DNA of 18,762 nucleotides, taken from assembly GCA_937944035.1 (NCBI GenBank), contig CALDZQ010000308.1, positions 1 through 18,762 on the forward strand, written 5' to 3'. Positions within the stretch are counted from its first letter, which is position 1. The number at the start of each line of letters is the position of its first letter. The translations under genes were made by a program, and so were the position numbers. Shown here piece after piece: positions 7,172 through 14,745 of this stretch. The notes under the pieces were generated by a model. That model was not told the DNA's origin. It saw nothing but the letters and a program-made list of their open reading frames with translations, and searched no databases. The DNA comes from an uncultured Neomegalonema sp. (GTDB lineage: Bacteria > Pseudomonadota > Alphaproteobacteria > Rhodobacterales > Rhodobacteraceae).

Positions 7172-8415
7172 TCCTCACCCCCACCGAACGGTGTATCCTC
7201 GCCGGAGACAGCGGCAGAGGTTCGCAAATGACGATGGAGATTGTTGTTGAGACCGCGCGGATGCTGGGGGCGGACGCCCTGATTGAGATCCACTCCAGCC
7301 ATATCGACGGCTGCCTCTACCACGGCGATTCCGGCGTCCTGTTCTGTGAGAAGTTGGCCAGCGAAGGCGCGCGCGTCGTGGTCCCTGCCACTACCAATGT
7401 CGGCGCGCTAAACCTGCTGAAGCCCGACCAAAGCCGCCTTTCTCCGGACCAGCGCAAAATGGCCTACCGCCTGATGATGGCCCACGAGCAGATGGGTTGC
7501 ACCCCAAGCTGGACCTGCGCCCCCTACCAAGCGGGCGCGCGCCCAGCCCTGCATCAGCAAGTCGCATGGGGCGAATCCAACGCCGTGGCCTTCGTCAACA
7601 CCGTTCTGGGCGCGCGGACCAATCGCTATGGCGACTTCCTAGACATCGCCTGCGCCATCACCGGGCGCGCACCGTATTACGGGCTGCACAAGCCGGAAAA
7701 CCGCCGCGCCAAACTGCTGATTGACGTAAGCGCCCTGCCCGCTTGCCTGCTGCGCGAAGACGCCTTCTTCCCCGTTCTTGGCGCACTCACAGGCCGCCTC
7801 GCGGGGGAGACCGTGCCACTGATCGACGGATTGCCAACCGCGACAGAAGACCAACTCAAATCTCTCTGCGCCGGAGCGGCCTCCACGGGGGCGCTGGCCC
7901 TGATCCACATCGTAGGAATCACCCCTGAAGCGCGAGACCACGCCACGGCCCTCGGTCATCTCCCGCCGGAGGAAGCCGTCACCGTCACGCCCGACATGAT
8001 CCGGCAAACCCGCGACAGCCTGAGCCTTGCGCCCGACGGCGCCATCGACAGCGTGGCGCTGGGCAGCCCGCACTTTTCGACCGCCGAGTGCCGCATGTTG
8101 CTGAGCCTCGCAAACGGGAAACCCTTCCGCGTTCCTGTCTACATCTGCCTCGGACGCCACACGATGCGCGCCCTCGCGGCGGATGGCACGGACAAGGGGC
8201 TGGCCGATCTCGGCGTCGAGTTCGTCACCGATACCTGCGTCGTCGTCACCCCGATCCTGCCCGCAGAGCCGGGTGTGATGATGACAAACTCAGCCAAATT
8301 CGCTCATTACGCCAACGGCAACACCGGCCACGCGCCTGTGTTCGGCACACTCAAAGAATGCGTGACCAGCGCCCAGTCAGGCCATGTGGTGCGCGATGTG
8401 GAGGTTTGGGAATGA
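7168..8415 (+). CDS. Aconitase X catalytic (large) subunit, putative cis-3-hydroxyproline dehydratase
   Basis: A 415-residue member of the AcnX family (formerly DUF521), distant iron-sulfur relatives of aconitase. The N-terminus LTPTERCILAGDSG leads to ALIEIHSSHIDG. CTPSWTCAPYQ (about 110-120) holds conserved Cys. AWGESNAVAFVNTVLGARTN and the AITGRAPYYGLH segment follow. Near the C-terminus are DTCVVVTPI and TNSAKFAHYANGNTG. GTG 7168 is chosen because the family's opening Leu-Thr-x-x-Glu and Ala-Gly-Asp-x-Gly block lies before the first ATG (7228). Bacterial two-subunit AcnX enzymes characterised so far dehydrate cis-3-hydroxy-L-proline; archaeal ones act on mevalonate 5-phosphate. No pyrroline-carboxylate reductase or proline racemase gene is nearby, so the substrate is inferred only. 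GTG overlaps the glpK stop and its own TGA overlaps the small-subunit ATG. Confidence 0.9.
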   Translation: MILTPTERCILAGDSGRGSQMTMEIVVETARMLGADALIEIHSSHIDGCLYHGDSGVLFCEKLASEGARVVVPATTNVGALNLLKPDQSRLSPDQRKMAYRLMMAHEQMGCTPSWTCAPYQAGARPALHQQVAWGESNAVAFVNTVLGARTNRYGDFLDIACAITGRAPYYGLHKPENRRAKLLIDVSALPACLLREDAFFPVLGALTGRLAGETVPLIDGLPTATEDQLKSLCAGAASTGALALIHIVGITPEARDHATALGHLPPEEAVTVTPDMIRQTRDSLSLAPDGAIDSVALGSPHFSTAECRMLLSLANGKPFRVPVYICLGRHTMRALAADGTDKGLADLGVEFVTDTCVVVTPILPAEPGVMMTNSAKFAHYANGNTGHAPVFGTLKECVTSAQSGHVVRDVEVWE

Positions 8416-8813
8416 CCACCCAAACCACCCCCCTTATCCCCGGAACCGCCACAGGCACAGCCCTGCGCCTTGATGCCCCGATCAGCTTTTGGGGCGGCGT
8501 GAACCCGCAGACCTCCGAGATCACCCTCGCCGGACATCCGCAACGCGGGACGGCCATCGCGGGCACAATCCTGATAATCCCACAGCTTATCGGCTCCAGT
8601 TCATCCTCGGCGGTGATGTTGGAGCTGTCCCGCGCGGGTTTGGCCCCCGCCGCACTGATCCTCGGTTCGCGCGATGCCATTTTGCCAGTCGGCGTGATCG
8701 TCGCCCGCCAAATGGGCTGGCCCGCAATCCCCGTACTTGTCCTGCCCGATCCGCCGTTTCAGACGGGCGAGACACTCTCCATCGCGCATGACGGAAGGGT
8801 CACGAACGCATAG
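8412..8813 (+). CDS. Aconitase X small (swivel) subunit
   Basis: A 133-residue swivel-domain protein (formerly DUF126), the partner of the preceding large subunit. The two together equal aconitase domains 1-3 plus domain 4. Family marks seen are SFWGGVNPQTSEI, AGHPQRGTAIAGTILIIPQ, the serine block GSSSSSAVMLEL and LAPAALIL, then GVIVARQMGWPAIPV. The serine block helps bind the substrate carboxylate in the family. The ATG overlaps the upstream TGA (ATGA at 8412-8415), which suits equal production of two subunits. The residues before the first strand (MTTQTTPLIPGTATG) match family N-termini. Confidence in the pairing is high. Confidence 0.9.
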   Translation: MTTQTTPLIPGTATGTALRLDAPISFWGGVNPQTSEITLAGHPQRGTAIAGTILIIPQLIGSSSSSAVMLELSRAGLAPAALILGSRDAILPVGVIVARQMGWPAIPVLVLPDPPFQTGETLSIAHDGRVTNA

Positions 8814-8894
8814 GCTCAAAAACCTGCCGCATCCGTCCCTCAGCATGTCGATTTTCCCTTCGCAAGCCGGACCACAGCGCCTAATGTCCCGCAT

Positions 8895-9761
8895 ATGAAC
8901 AACACACCACCCCTGCCCCATAACGCTCAGAACTGGCCCGTATTCGAGGCCGGATGGGTGTGGCTTGTCGGTGCGGGGCCGGGCGATCCGGGCCTGCTGA
9001 CCCTCCACGGCCTCAACGCCCTGCAACAAGCGGATGTGGTTGTGTATGATGCGCTGGTGGGTGAGGATATTCTCAACTGGGTCCGTCCCGGCTGTGTGAT
9101 CGAATACGCGGGCAAGCGCGGCGGCAAGCCATCGCCAAAACAGCGCGATATATCGCTCAAACTGGTCAGCTACGCCCAAGAGGGAAAGCGTGTGCTGCGC
9201 CTTAAGGGCGGCGACCCGTTCGTCTTCGGGCGCGGTGGGGAGGAGGCGCAAACCCTGATCGGTCACGGCGTCCCCGTGCGGATTGTGCCCGGTATCAGCG
9301 CGGGAATCGGCGGCCTGGCCTATGCGGGTATCCCCGTGACCCACCGCGATGTGAATCAGGCCGTCACCTTCGTCACCGGACATGACCAGAGCGGCAACGC
9401 GCCCAGCCGCGTTGACTGGGGCGCGCTGGCCAAAGGCTCCCCCGTCATCGTTTGCTATATGTCTATGAAAACCCTGCCGAATATCGTTGAGAGCCTGATT
9501 GCAGGGGGCCGCGACCCGCACGACCCCGTCGCCGTTGTCACCAATGCGACGCGCCCGGACATGGCCGTGCTGGAATCGAGCCTATCGCAGGCGGTGGCGG
9601 ACATTGCCGAAGCGAAGCTGTCACCGCCCGCAATCATCTGCATTGGCCGCGTCGCTTTGATGCGGCAGGCGCTCGACTGGATCGGCCAGATGGCGGGCGA
9701 GCCTGTGCGCAATATCGATCCGCTCGGCGTGCGCGATATGCAGGAGCGCGAGGTGTCGTGA
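8895..9761 (+). CDS. cobA: Uroporphyrinogen-III C-methyltransferase
   Basis: SAM-dependent methylation of uroporphyrinogen III at C2 and C7 to precorrin-2, the branch point to cobalamin. It has 288 residues, a stand-alone enzyme without the CysG oxidase/ferrochelatase part. SUMT marks are VWLVGAGPGDPGLLTL near the N-terminus, LRLKGGDPFVFGRGGEEA, and PGISAGIGGLAYAGIPVTHR. The 21 residues before VWLVG are not conserved. ATG 8895 is the only good in-frame start but has no clear ribosome site (gtcccgcat). No cobalamin riboswitch was recognised in the 81-base gap upstream. The gene ends in a GTGA overlap with cobB. Confidence 0.95.
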   Translation: MNNTPPLPHNAQNWPVFEAGWVWLVGAGPGDPGLLTLHGLNALQQADVVVYDALVGEDILNWVRPGCVIEYAGKRGGKPSPKQRDISLKLVSYAQEGKRVLRLKGGDPFVFGRGGEEAQTLIGHGVPVRIVPGISAGIGGLAYAGIPVTHRDVNQAVTFVTGHDQSGNAPSRVDWGALAKGSPVIVCYMSMKTLPNIVESLIAGGRDPHDPVAVVTNATRPDMAVLESSLSQAVADIAEAKLSPPAIICIGRVALMRQALDWIGQMAGEPVRNIDPLGVRDMQEREVS

Positions 9762-11053
9762 GCGGCCTCGTTATTTCCGCGCCAAGCTCCGGTGCGGGAA
9801 AAACCTCGCTCACCCTCGGCCTGCTGCGGGCCTTGCGCAATCGCGGCGTATCAGTGCGGTCTGCCAAATCCGGCCCAGATTATATCGACCCCGCCTTCCA
9901 CGCCGCCGCCTCCGGCCAGCCTTGCGTGACGCTGGATCCGTGGTGTGCGTCGGCGGAGCAGTTGCGGGTACGGGCAGCGGGAGTAGGCCGCGACGATCTC
10001 CTCCTTGTCGAGGGCGCGATGGGCCTGTTTGACGGGGCGCTCGACGCGGATAACCCGCTCGGCCAAGGCAGTACAGCCGACACCGCCGCCGCGCTCAAAT
10101 TGCCCGTCATCCTCGTGATAGACGCCGCAAAAACCGCCCAGACCAGCGCGGCCATCGCCCACGGCCTGAAGACTTTCCGCACGGATACAAACGTCGCTGG
10201 AGTCATCCTCAACCGCATCGGCAGCGCCAGGCATGAGCGGATGCTGCGCAGCGCTGTGGAAACAATACTCCCGGTCCTCGGCACGATCCCCCGCGATCCG
10301 GCGCTGGCCATGCCCGACCGCCATCTCGGCCTCGTTCAAGCCCAGGAAATGGCGGGGTTGGAGGGCTTTATCGCCAATGCCGCCGGCCTGATCGAAAGCC
10401 ATTGCGACCTTGATGCGCTCACCGCCGTGGCCGCACCGCCGACAAAGCCGACCGCCCCCCTCCGCCGCATTCCGCCGCTGGGTCAGCGCATCAGTATCGC
10501 CCGCGATGTCGCGTTCAGCTTCGCCTACCCGCACACGCTGTCCGATTGGCGCGCGCAAGGGGCCGAACTCTCGTTCTTCTCCCCCCTCGCCGATGAGGGA
10601 CCGGACGCACATGCCGATGCGATCTATCTACCCGGCGGATACCCTGAGTTGCACGCGGGCGTACTGACCAGTGCTGCCAATTTCCGCCAATCAATGACAG
10701 ATGCCGCCACCCGCAACACGCTGATCTATGGCGAGTGCGGGGGCTACATGACGCTGGGTACGGGAATGATTGACACGAACGGAACCCGCCACGCCATGCT
10801 CGGTCTGCTCGATCTGGAAACCAGCTTCGCCGCCCGCAAACTGCATCTCGGCTATCGCACTCTTACCCCCGTTGACGACATCGGCTGGGCCGCCGCGTTC
10901 AAGGGCCACGAGTTCCACTACACCTCCACCCTCACCGAACACGGCACACCGCTGTTCCAAATGAATGACTCTCTCGGCACAGACATCGGCCCCACCGGCC
11001 TACGCCGGGGCCGCATCATGGGTAGTTTTGCGCATGTGGTGGAGGTGGGGTGA
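9758..11053 (+). CDS. cobB: Cobyrinic/hydrogenobyrinic acid a,c-diamide synthase
   Basis: ATP- and glutamine-dependent amidation of the a and c side chains of the corrin ring. It has 431 residues, full length. The N-terminal dethiobiotin-synthetase-like domain has P-loop SAPSSGAGKTS (7-17), then SAKSGPDYIDPAFH and LVEGAMGLFDG. The C-terminal glutaminase domain has YLPGGYPELHA and the nucleophile C327 in YGECGGYM. GHEFHYTS supplies a conserved His. In an aerobic alphaproteobacterium the substrate is probably hydrogenobyrinic acid, ahead of CobNST chelation. The GTG start overlaps the cobA TGA, so the pair is translationally coupled. Other cob genes must lie outside the window. Confidence 0.95.
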   Translation: MSGLVISAPSSGAGKTSLTLGLLRALRNRGVSVRSAKSGPDYIDPAFHAAASGQPCVTLDPWCASAEQLRVRAAGVGRDDLLLVEGAMGLFDGALDADNPLGQGSTADTAAALKLPVILVIDAAKTAQTSAAIAHGLKTFRTDTNVAGVILNRIGSARHERMLRSAVETILPVLGTIPRDPALAMPDRHLGLVQAQEMAGLEGFIANAAGLIESHCDLDALTAVAAPPTKPTAPLRRIPPLGQRISIARDVAFSFAYPHTLSDWRAQGAELSFFSPLADEGPDAHADAIYLPGGYPELHAGVLTSAANFRQSMTDAATRNTLIYGECGGYMTLGTGMIDTNGTRHAMLGLLDLETSFAARKLHLGYRTLTPVDDIGWAAAFKGHEFHYTSTLTEHGTPLFQMNDSLGTDIGPTGLRRGRIMGSFAHVVEVG

Positions 11054-11098
11054 TGTCCGCTGTGAAGTACGAACGATGTTAGAGTGTACCACGTTGTC

Positions 11099-11118
11099 AC
11101 CATTGTGAAATCAATGGT
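11099..11118 (+). promoter_or_regulatory. Hairpin before the ATP-grasp gene
   Basis: accattg-tgaaat-caatggt is a perfect 7-bp stem with a 6-base loop in the 98-base gap after cobB. No T-run follows, so it is not a standard terminator. It may be an operator for the next gene, whose ribosome site AAGAAGGG is at 11136-11143. Confidence 0.3.
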
Positions 11119-11151
11119 ACGATGTGCCTACGTACAAGAAGGGCGTGATAC

Positions 11152-12062
11152 ATGCAGTGGATTCTGCAAGATATAGAAGACTCCCACAAGCTGGCTGAAG
11201 CATTGGATAAATCGCAGGTCGCATTCACTCTGCACACCGTTATCCCCTTTGTCGGCGAACTCATGCCTGAGCCGACAGTCAACAATCCGAACGCGGTCGT
11301 TCTGTTTGGCTCGTATATTTTATGGCGCACCGCTGAAGCAAAAATTACGAGCCAGGTATCTTCAAGTTAAGGCCATTCGTTCACGAGAAGCCTTGGTATC
11401 CGTATCTGCTCAACGGCACGGATGGCTTGTTTATTACGCTTCAAGATATTCCGCAGCGTTTGCATGACAATGGCAAAGACTGGTTCATCCGCCCTGTCGA
11501 TGACAGCAAGGAAGTCGCCGGAAATGTGGAATCCGAGCGAGATATTATCCTTATGGCCGAGCGGGTTCTGGCTCTTGACGAAGACGAAATCCCGAAGGGA
11601 TCACTCCGCCACGATACACAGCTGATGCTCACCGAACCCGTGCGCATTTTACAGGAATGGCGGTTATGGGTAGTGGATGGGCAAGTTGTTACATACTCAC
11701 TTTACAAAGAGGGCGCGCGGGTTATTTACCGTCATGAGATTGACGATGCCGCCCTCCTATTCGCCCAACATTTGATCGATATTAATCCTGATTACTCACA
11801 AGCATATGTGATTGATATTTGCCGCACAAAAGACGGGCTGAAAATGCTCGAAACGAATTGCATCAATGCTTCGGGATTTTATGAGGCTGATTTGGTCAAA
11901 CTCGTTGAAGCGATCAATACGATGAAGCATAACTTACACAACACGGTAGGGTCATTCGATAATTATATGGAGCCGCGCAGCGGCGACACGCGACCGACCG
12001 CCCCCACGGGCGGGCGCGTTCCGCCGAAGGCGGACCACACCAGCCCCCGGCCGGTCGCTTAG
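11152..12062 (+). pseudogene. ATP-grasp protein, R2K clade (DUF4343-like), broken by a -1 frameshift
   Basis: Two frames together make one ATP-grasp protein. Frame 1 (ATG 11152, AAGAAGGG site 8 bases upstream) gives MQWILQDIEDSHKLAEAL to GSYILWRTAEA. It then runs to a stop at 11370. From about 11343 the next frame continues with NYEPGIFKLRPFV, WFIRPVDDSKEVAG, EWRLWVVDGQ, YVIDICRTKDG and the metal-site stretch LETNCINASGFYEADLV. The break lies in the run AAAAA (11340-11344); one added A would restore EAKNYEPGIF. The second part has no good start of its own (TTG 11427). R2K proteins are predicted to join peptide or amino-acid groups; the function here is unknown. Base composition is AT-richer than the neighbours, suggesting transfer. 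The last 30 or so residues come from a GC-rich palindrome and are unlike the rest. It could be decay, sequencing error or programmed slippage. Confidence 0.75.
11972..12058. repeat. GC-rich multi-hairpin palindromic element
   Basis: Nested inverted repeats lie at a convergent gene junction. The outer arms gcgaccg (11990-11996) and cggtcgc (12052-12058) pair over 7 bp. Inside are ccgccc-ccac-gggcgg (11998-12013) and tccgcc-gaa-ggcgga (12020-12034). A short gccgc-gca-gcggc hairpin sits just before (11972-11984). It encodes the odd tail of the ATP-grasp frame. It may act as a two-way terminator or be a mobile palindromic repeat. There is no T-run and no second copy in the window. Confidence 0.55.
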
Positions 12063-12079
12063 TGCTTAAAACAAAATGC

Positions 12080-13072
12080 TCAAGGCCGCAGCACCACCTT
12101 CGCCGCGCCCACACTGCCTGCCTTCAAATCCGCAAACGCCGCCGCACCGTCGGACAAGGGCCGCTGCTCGACCCAGTTAAAATCACCCAAACGACCGTCA
12201 AAGATTGCCCGTGCGGTCGCGCGGAAATCGGCCATTGTGTAGGTGTACGTGCCGAAAAACGTGATCTCCTGCAACGTCATCCGCCGCGTATCCAGCCCCG
12301 CGCCGCCGCCAGCCAGTCCGATATGGGCGATCACACCACCCGGTGCGGCAAAATCGGTCGAAGACGCCCGCGAAGCCTCAGACCCGTAGGCATCCACCAC
12401 CAAATCCGACGATCCGGCCTCCGGTCCGCCGCTTTTGCCGTCGAATGTCTTGAACGGCCCCGCCGCCTCAACCGTGGCCCGTCTCGCGGGGCTGGGGTCT
12501 GACACCCAAATATCGCTCACCCCGTGCAGCCGTGCGACCAAAGCCGTGCCAAGGCCAATCGCCCCGCCACCCAAAATCACCATCCGCGCATCAGCGAGAG
12601 GGCGCACGAAGCTCTTCGCAGCCATACGCATCGCGTGCCAGCCGCAGGCAATCGGCTCGGCCAGCGCGGCCTGCTCAATCGCTACGCCATCGGGCACGAC
12701 CACCAGATTACGCTCCGCAATCGCCAGTTTCTCGGCAAATGCGCCCTCACGCGGGGGGATCGAAATCAGCTTGCGGTCGGGACAAATGTTGTCGCGCCCT
12801 TCGATGCAGTAGCTGCACTCACCACAGGACACGAGCGGATTGATCGTCACCCGCTTGCCCTCGTGCTTACCGGACAGCGCCGTCCCAGCCGCTTCGTGGC
12901 CAAGGATCAGCGGCGATATCCGGCGCTCGTCATGCCCCGCGAACCCGTGCATATCCGAGCCGCAAATCCCGACCGCCTCGATAGATACCAATGCCTGCCC
13001 CGCCTGAGGCACAGGATCGGGAACGTCACGCATTTCGACAGTGAACGGAGCGGTATAGACAAGCGCACGCAT
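12080..13072 (-). CDS. Zinc-dependent alcohol dehydrogenase (MDR family)
   Basis: A 330-residue medium-chain dehydrogenase/reductase that oxidises an alcohol or polyol with a nicotinamide cofactor. Catalytic zinc ligands are C37 (GICGSD) with H59 and E60 (GHEAAG). The structural zinc loop has C83, C86, C89 and C97 (CGECSYCIEGRDNIC). The Rossmann motif GGGAIGLG spans 168-175, and an acidic residue at the end of the second strand (D192) favours NAD+. It resembles the sorbitol/threonine dehydrogenase branch, but the substrate cannot be read from sequence. The ribosome site AAAAGGA is 7 bases before the ATG. It lies 12 bases downstream of the regulator on the same strand, so they are probably one transcript. 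Confidence 0.9.
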   Translation of the reverse strand: MRALVYTAPFTVEMRDVPDPVPQAGQALVSIEAVGICGSDMHGFAGHDERRISPLILGHEAAGTALSGKHEGKRVTINPLVSCGECSYCIEGRDNICPDRKLISIPPREGAFAEKLAIAERNLVVVPDGVAIEQAALAEPIACGWHAMRMAAKSFVRPLADARMVILGGGAIGLGTALVARLHGVSDIWVSDPSPARRATVEAAGPFKTFDGKSGGPEAGSSDLVVDAYGSEASRASSTDFAAPGGVIAHIGLAGGGAGLDTRRMTLQEITFFGTYTYTMADFRATARAIFDGRLGDFNWVEQRPLSDGAAAFADLKAGSVGAAKVVLRP

Positions 13073-13084
13073 GGGCGGTTCCTT

Positions 13085-14050
13085 TTAAAGATCGCTGTGA
13101 CGGTCTTTCAATGGCGATATGCCGAACCGCTCGCGATAGACCTTGGTGAAGTGAGAATGTGAGCCAAACCCCGTTGCGGTAGCCACGTCAATGATCTTTG
13201 TGGGCGTACCGTGCAGCAAAGAGCGCGCATGGCGCAGGCGTAGATCGCGGTAAAAATCGGTCGGCGTGGCATCCGTATACTGCCGGAAAAGCCTGTGCAG
13301 CTGTCGCCGGGTCAGACCGATATGCCGCGCCACCTCAATCATGGACAGGGGCGCATCGAGATTGGCTTCCATCGCCTCAATCGCCTTGGCCAACGGGGCG
13401 GAGCGGGCCTTTGCCTTGTAAAGCGACGCGCTGGCTTGGCGATCAACGCTGGAACGCACCCGCTCGACCTGCATCATCTCGGCGGTTTTTGAGGCGATGT
13501 TGTTGCCCAAATCCTCGCCGATAATCCGCAACATCATGTCGATCACCGCCGTACCACCCGAACATGTCAGACGGTCGCGGTCGATAAAATAAAGCTGGTC
13601 GGTGACTTCGATTTCCGGAAATGTCTCGCGGAACACCGACACGTCATACCAATGCAGCGCACAGGTATAACCATCCAGCAGCCCCGCTTTGGCAAGTAGA
13701 TAAGACCCCGCAGAGATCCCGCCCAACGGAACCCCCGTTCGGGCCAAACGCCGCAACCATGCTTGCGTTTTGGGATGAATCGCATGATCGGGCGGAAAGT
13801 TCGTCCCTGCACAAACGAACATCATCGCCGGATTGGCATCACCGCCAATCTCGGCCCCCGCCTGAATATCAAGGTTGTTACCCGCCTTCACCACACCGCC
13901 ATCAATCGAATACGTGCGATAGCGGTAGCGGGTATAGCCGACATAGTCATTCGCATGGTGCAGCGCGTCCAATGCCAAACTCAGGCAGACGAGCGGAAAA
14001 CTGGGTACGAGAAGAAACCCGATCTCCACCTCTCCCGACCGCTCAAGCAT
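13085..14050 (-). CDS. GlxA-type AraC-family transcriptional regulator
   Basis: A 321-residue DNA-binding protein. An N-terminal DJ-1/PfpI-like (class I glutaminase-fold) domain (about 8-180) is followed by an AraC double helix-turn-helix (about 220-318). The latter includes MIEVARHIGLTRRQLHRLFRQY and VATATGFGSHSHFTKVYRERFGISP. The position that is Cys in true glutaminases is Ser here (S113, GGISAGSYLLAKAGLLDG), so the domain probably senses a ligand rather than doing catalysis. Members such as GbdR and CdhR respond to glycine betaine and carnitine. ATG 14050 is preferred (GGAG 9 bases upstream); ATG 14083 adds 11 residues and has no ribosome site. It probably controls the dehydrogenase just downstream, and perhaps itself. 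Confidence 0.9.
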   Translation of the reverse strand: MLERSGEVEIGFLLVPSFPLVCLSLALDALHHANDYVGYTRYRYRTYSIDGGVVKAGNNLDIQAGAEIGGDANPAMMFVCAGTNFPPDHAIHPKTQAWLRRLARTGVPLGGISAGSYLLAKAGLLDGYTCALHWYDVSVFRETFPEIEVTDQLYFIDRDRLTCSGGTAVIDMMLRIIGEDLGNNIASKTAEMMQVERVRSSVDRQASASLYKAKARSAPLAKAIEAMEANLDAPLSMIEVARHIGLTRRQLHRLFRQYTDATPTDFYRDLRLRHARSLLHGTPTKIIDVATATGFGSHSHFTKVYRERFGISPLKDRHSDL

Positions 14051-14204
14051 CGTAAACTGCTCCCAAATCCATTGCACCAGCATTCATTGCACGGATCAGC
14101 CGCGCCGCAAGCTAAATATCGCTAAATGCTCGCCCGAAATTGGGGTATCATAGAACCACACTGTCAAAACAATGTTTTCAATGCCTTTTTCAGCACAAAA
14201 CCGC

Positions 14205-14230
14205 TTGACTTGAGTCTACAGCTGTATCAT
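14205..14230 (+). promoter_or_regulatory. rplM: Candidate sigma-70 promoter for rplM-rpsI
   Basis: TTGACT (14205-14210) and TATCAT (14225-14230) lie in the 230-base divergent gap, about 50 bases before rplM. The 14-base spacer is shorter than ideal. The -35 is convincing; the -10 register is uncertain. Confidence 0.4.
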
Positions 14231-14247
14231 TCCACCCTCCATCACAC

Positions 14248-14263
14248 GCGAGGATTGCCTCGC
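14248..14263 (+). promoter_or_regulatory. Leader hairpin before rplM
   Basis: gcgagg-attg-cctcgc is a perfect 6-bp stem with a 4-base loop, ending 17 bases before the rplM ATG and just before its GGGAA site. L13 is known to control its own operon by binding leader RNA in E. coli, so an autoregulatory site is possible. That is inference from position. Confidence 0.4.
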
Positions 14264-14280
14264 ACAATTTTGGGAATGTT

Positions 14281-14745
14281 ATGAAGACCTTTTCTGCCAA
14301 ACCGAGCAACATCCAGAAAGACTGGGTTGTCATCGATGCCGAGGGTATCGTGCTGGGCCGTCTGGCCGCTATCGTCGCCGCCCGCCTGCGCGGCAAGCAC
14401 AAAGTTACCTTCACCCCGCATATGGATTGCGGCGATAATATCATCATCATCAACGCCGACAAGGTGAAGCTGACAGGTCGTAAATACGACAACAAAATTT
14501 ACTACTGGCACACCGGTTATCCGGGCGGCATTAAAGACCGCACCGCCAAGCAACTGCTCGAAGGCAAGCACCCTGAGCGTGTTGTCGAAGCCGCTGTGCG
14601 TCGCATGATGCCCGGTGGCCCGCTGTCGCGCAAGCAGTTGAAGAACCTCAGAATTTACAATGGCGGCGAGCATAACCATGAGGCGCAGACGCCAATGGTT
14701 CTCAATCTCGCAGAAGCCAACGACAAAAACGCACGGAGCGCATGA
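14281..14745 (+). CDS. rplM: 50S ribosomal protein L13
   Basis: A 154-residue large-subunit protein of the ribosome. Family marks are WVVIDAEGIVLGRLAAIVA, the GKHKVTFTPHMDCGDNIIIINADKV block, and KYDNKIYYWHTGYPGG. The later AVRRMMPGGPLSRKQLKNLRIYNG is also typical. Length is normal for alphaproteobacteria. GGGAA lies 4 bases before the ATG. The stop overlaps the rpsI start (ATGA, 14742-14745), the usual L13-S9 operon. Confidence 0.98.
   Translation: MKTFSAKPSNIQKDWVVIDAEGIVLGRLAAIVAARLRGKHKVTFTPHMDCGDNIIIINADKVKLTGRKYDNKIYYWHTGYPGGIKDRTAKQLLEGKHPERVVEAAVRRMMPGGPLSRKQLKNLRIYNGGEHNHEAQTPMVLNLAEANDKNARSA

Noticed and set aside
8601..9521. Long minus-strand open frame (306 codons) over the AcnX small subunit and cobA
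   Set aside because: It crosses two well-supported plus-strand genes and shows no recognisable motif.
11990..12058. tRNA-like cloverleaf (7-bp outer stem, 69 bases)
   Set aside because: There is no anticodon arm of the right size, no GTTC loop in place and no tRNA consensus bases. It fits a palindromic repeat better.
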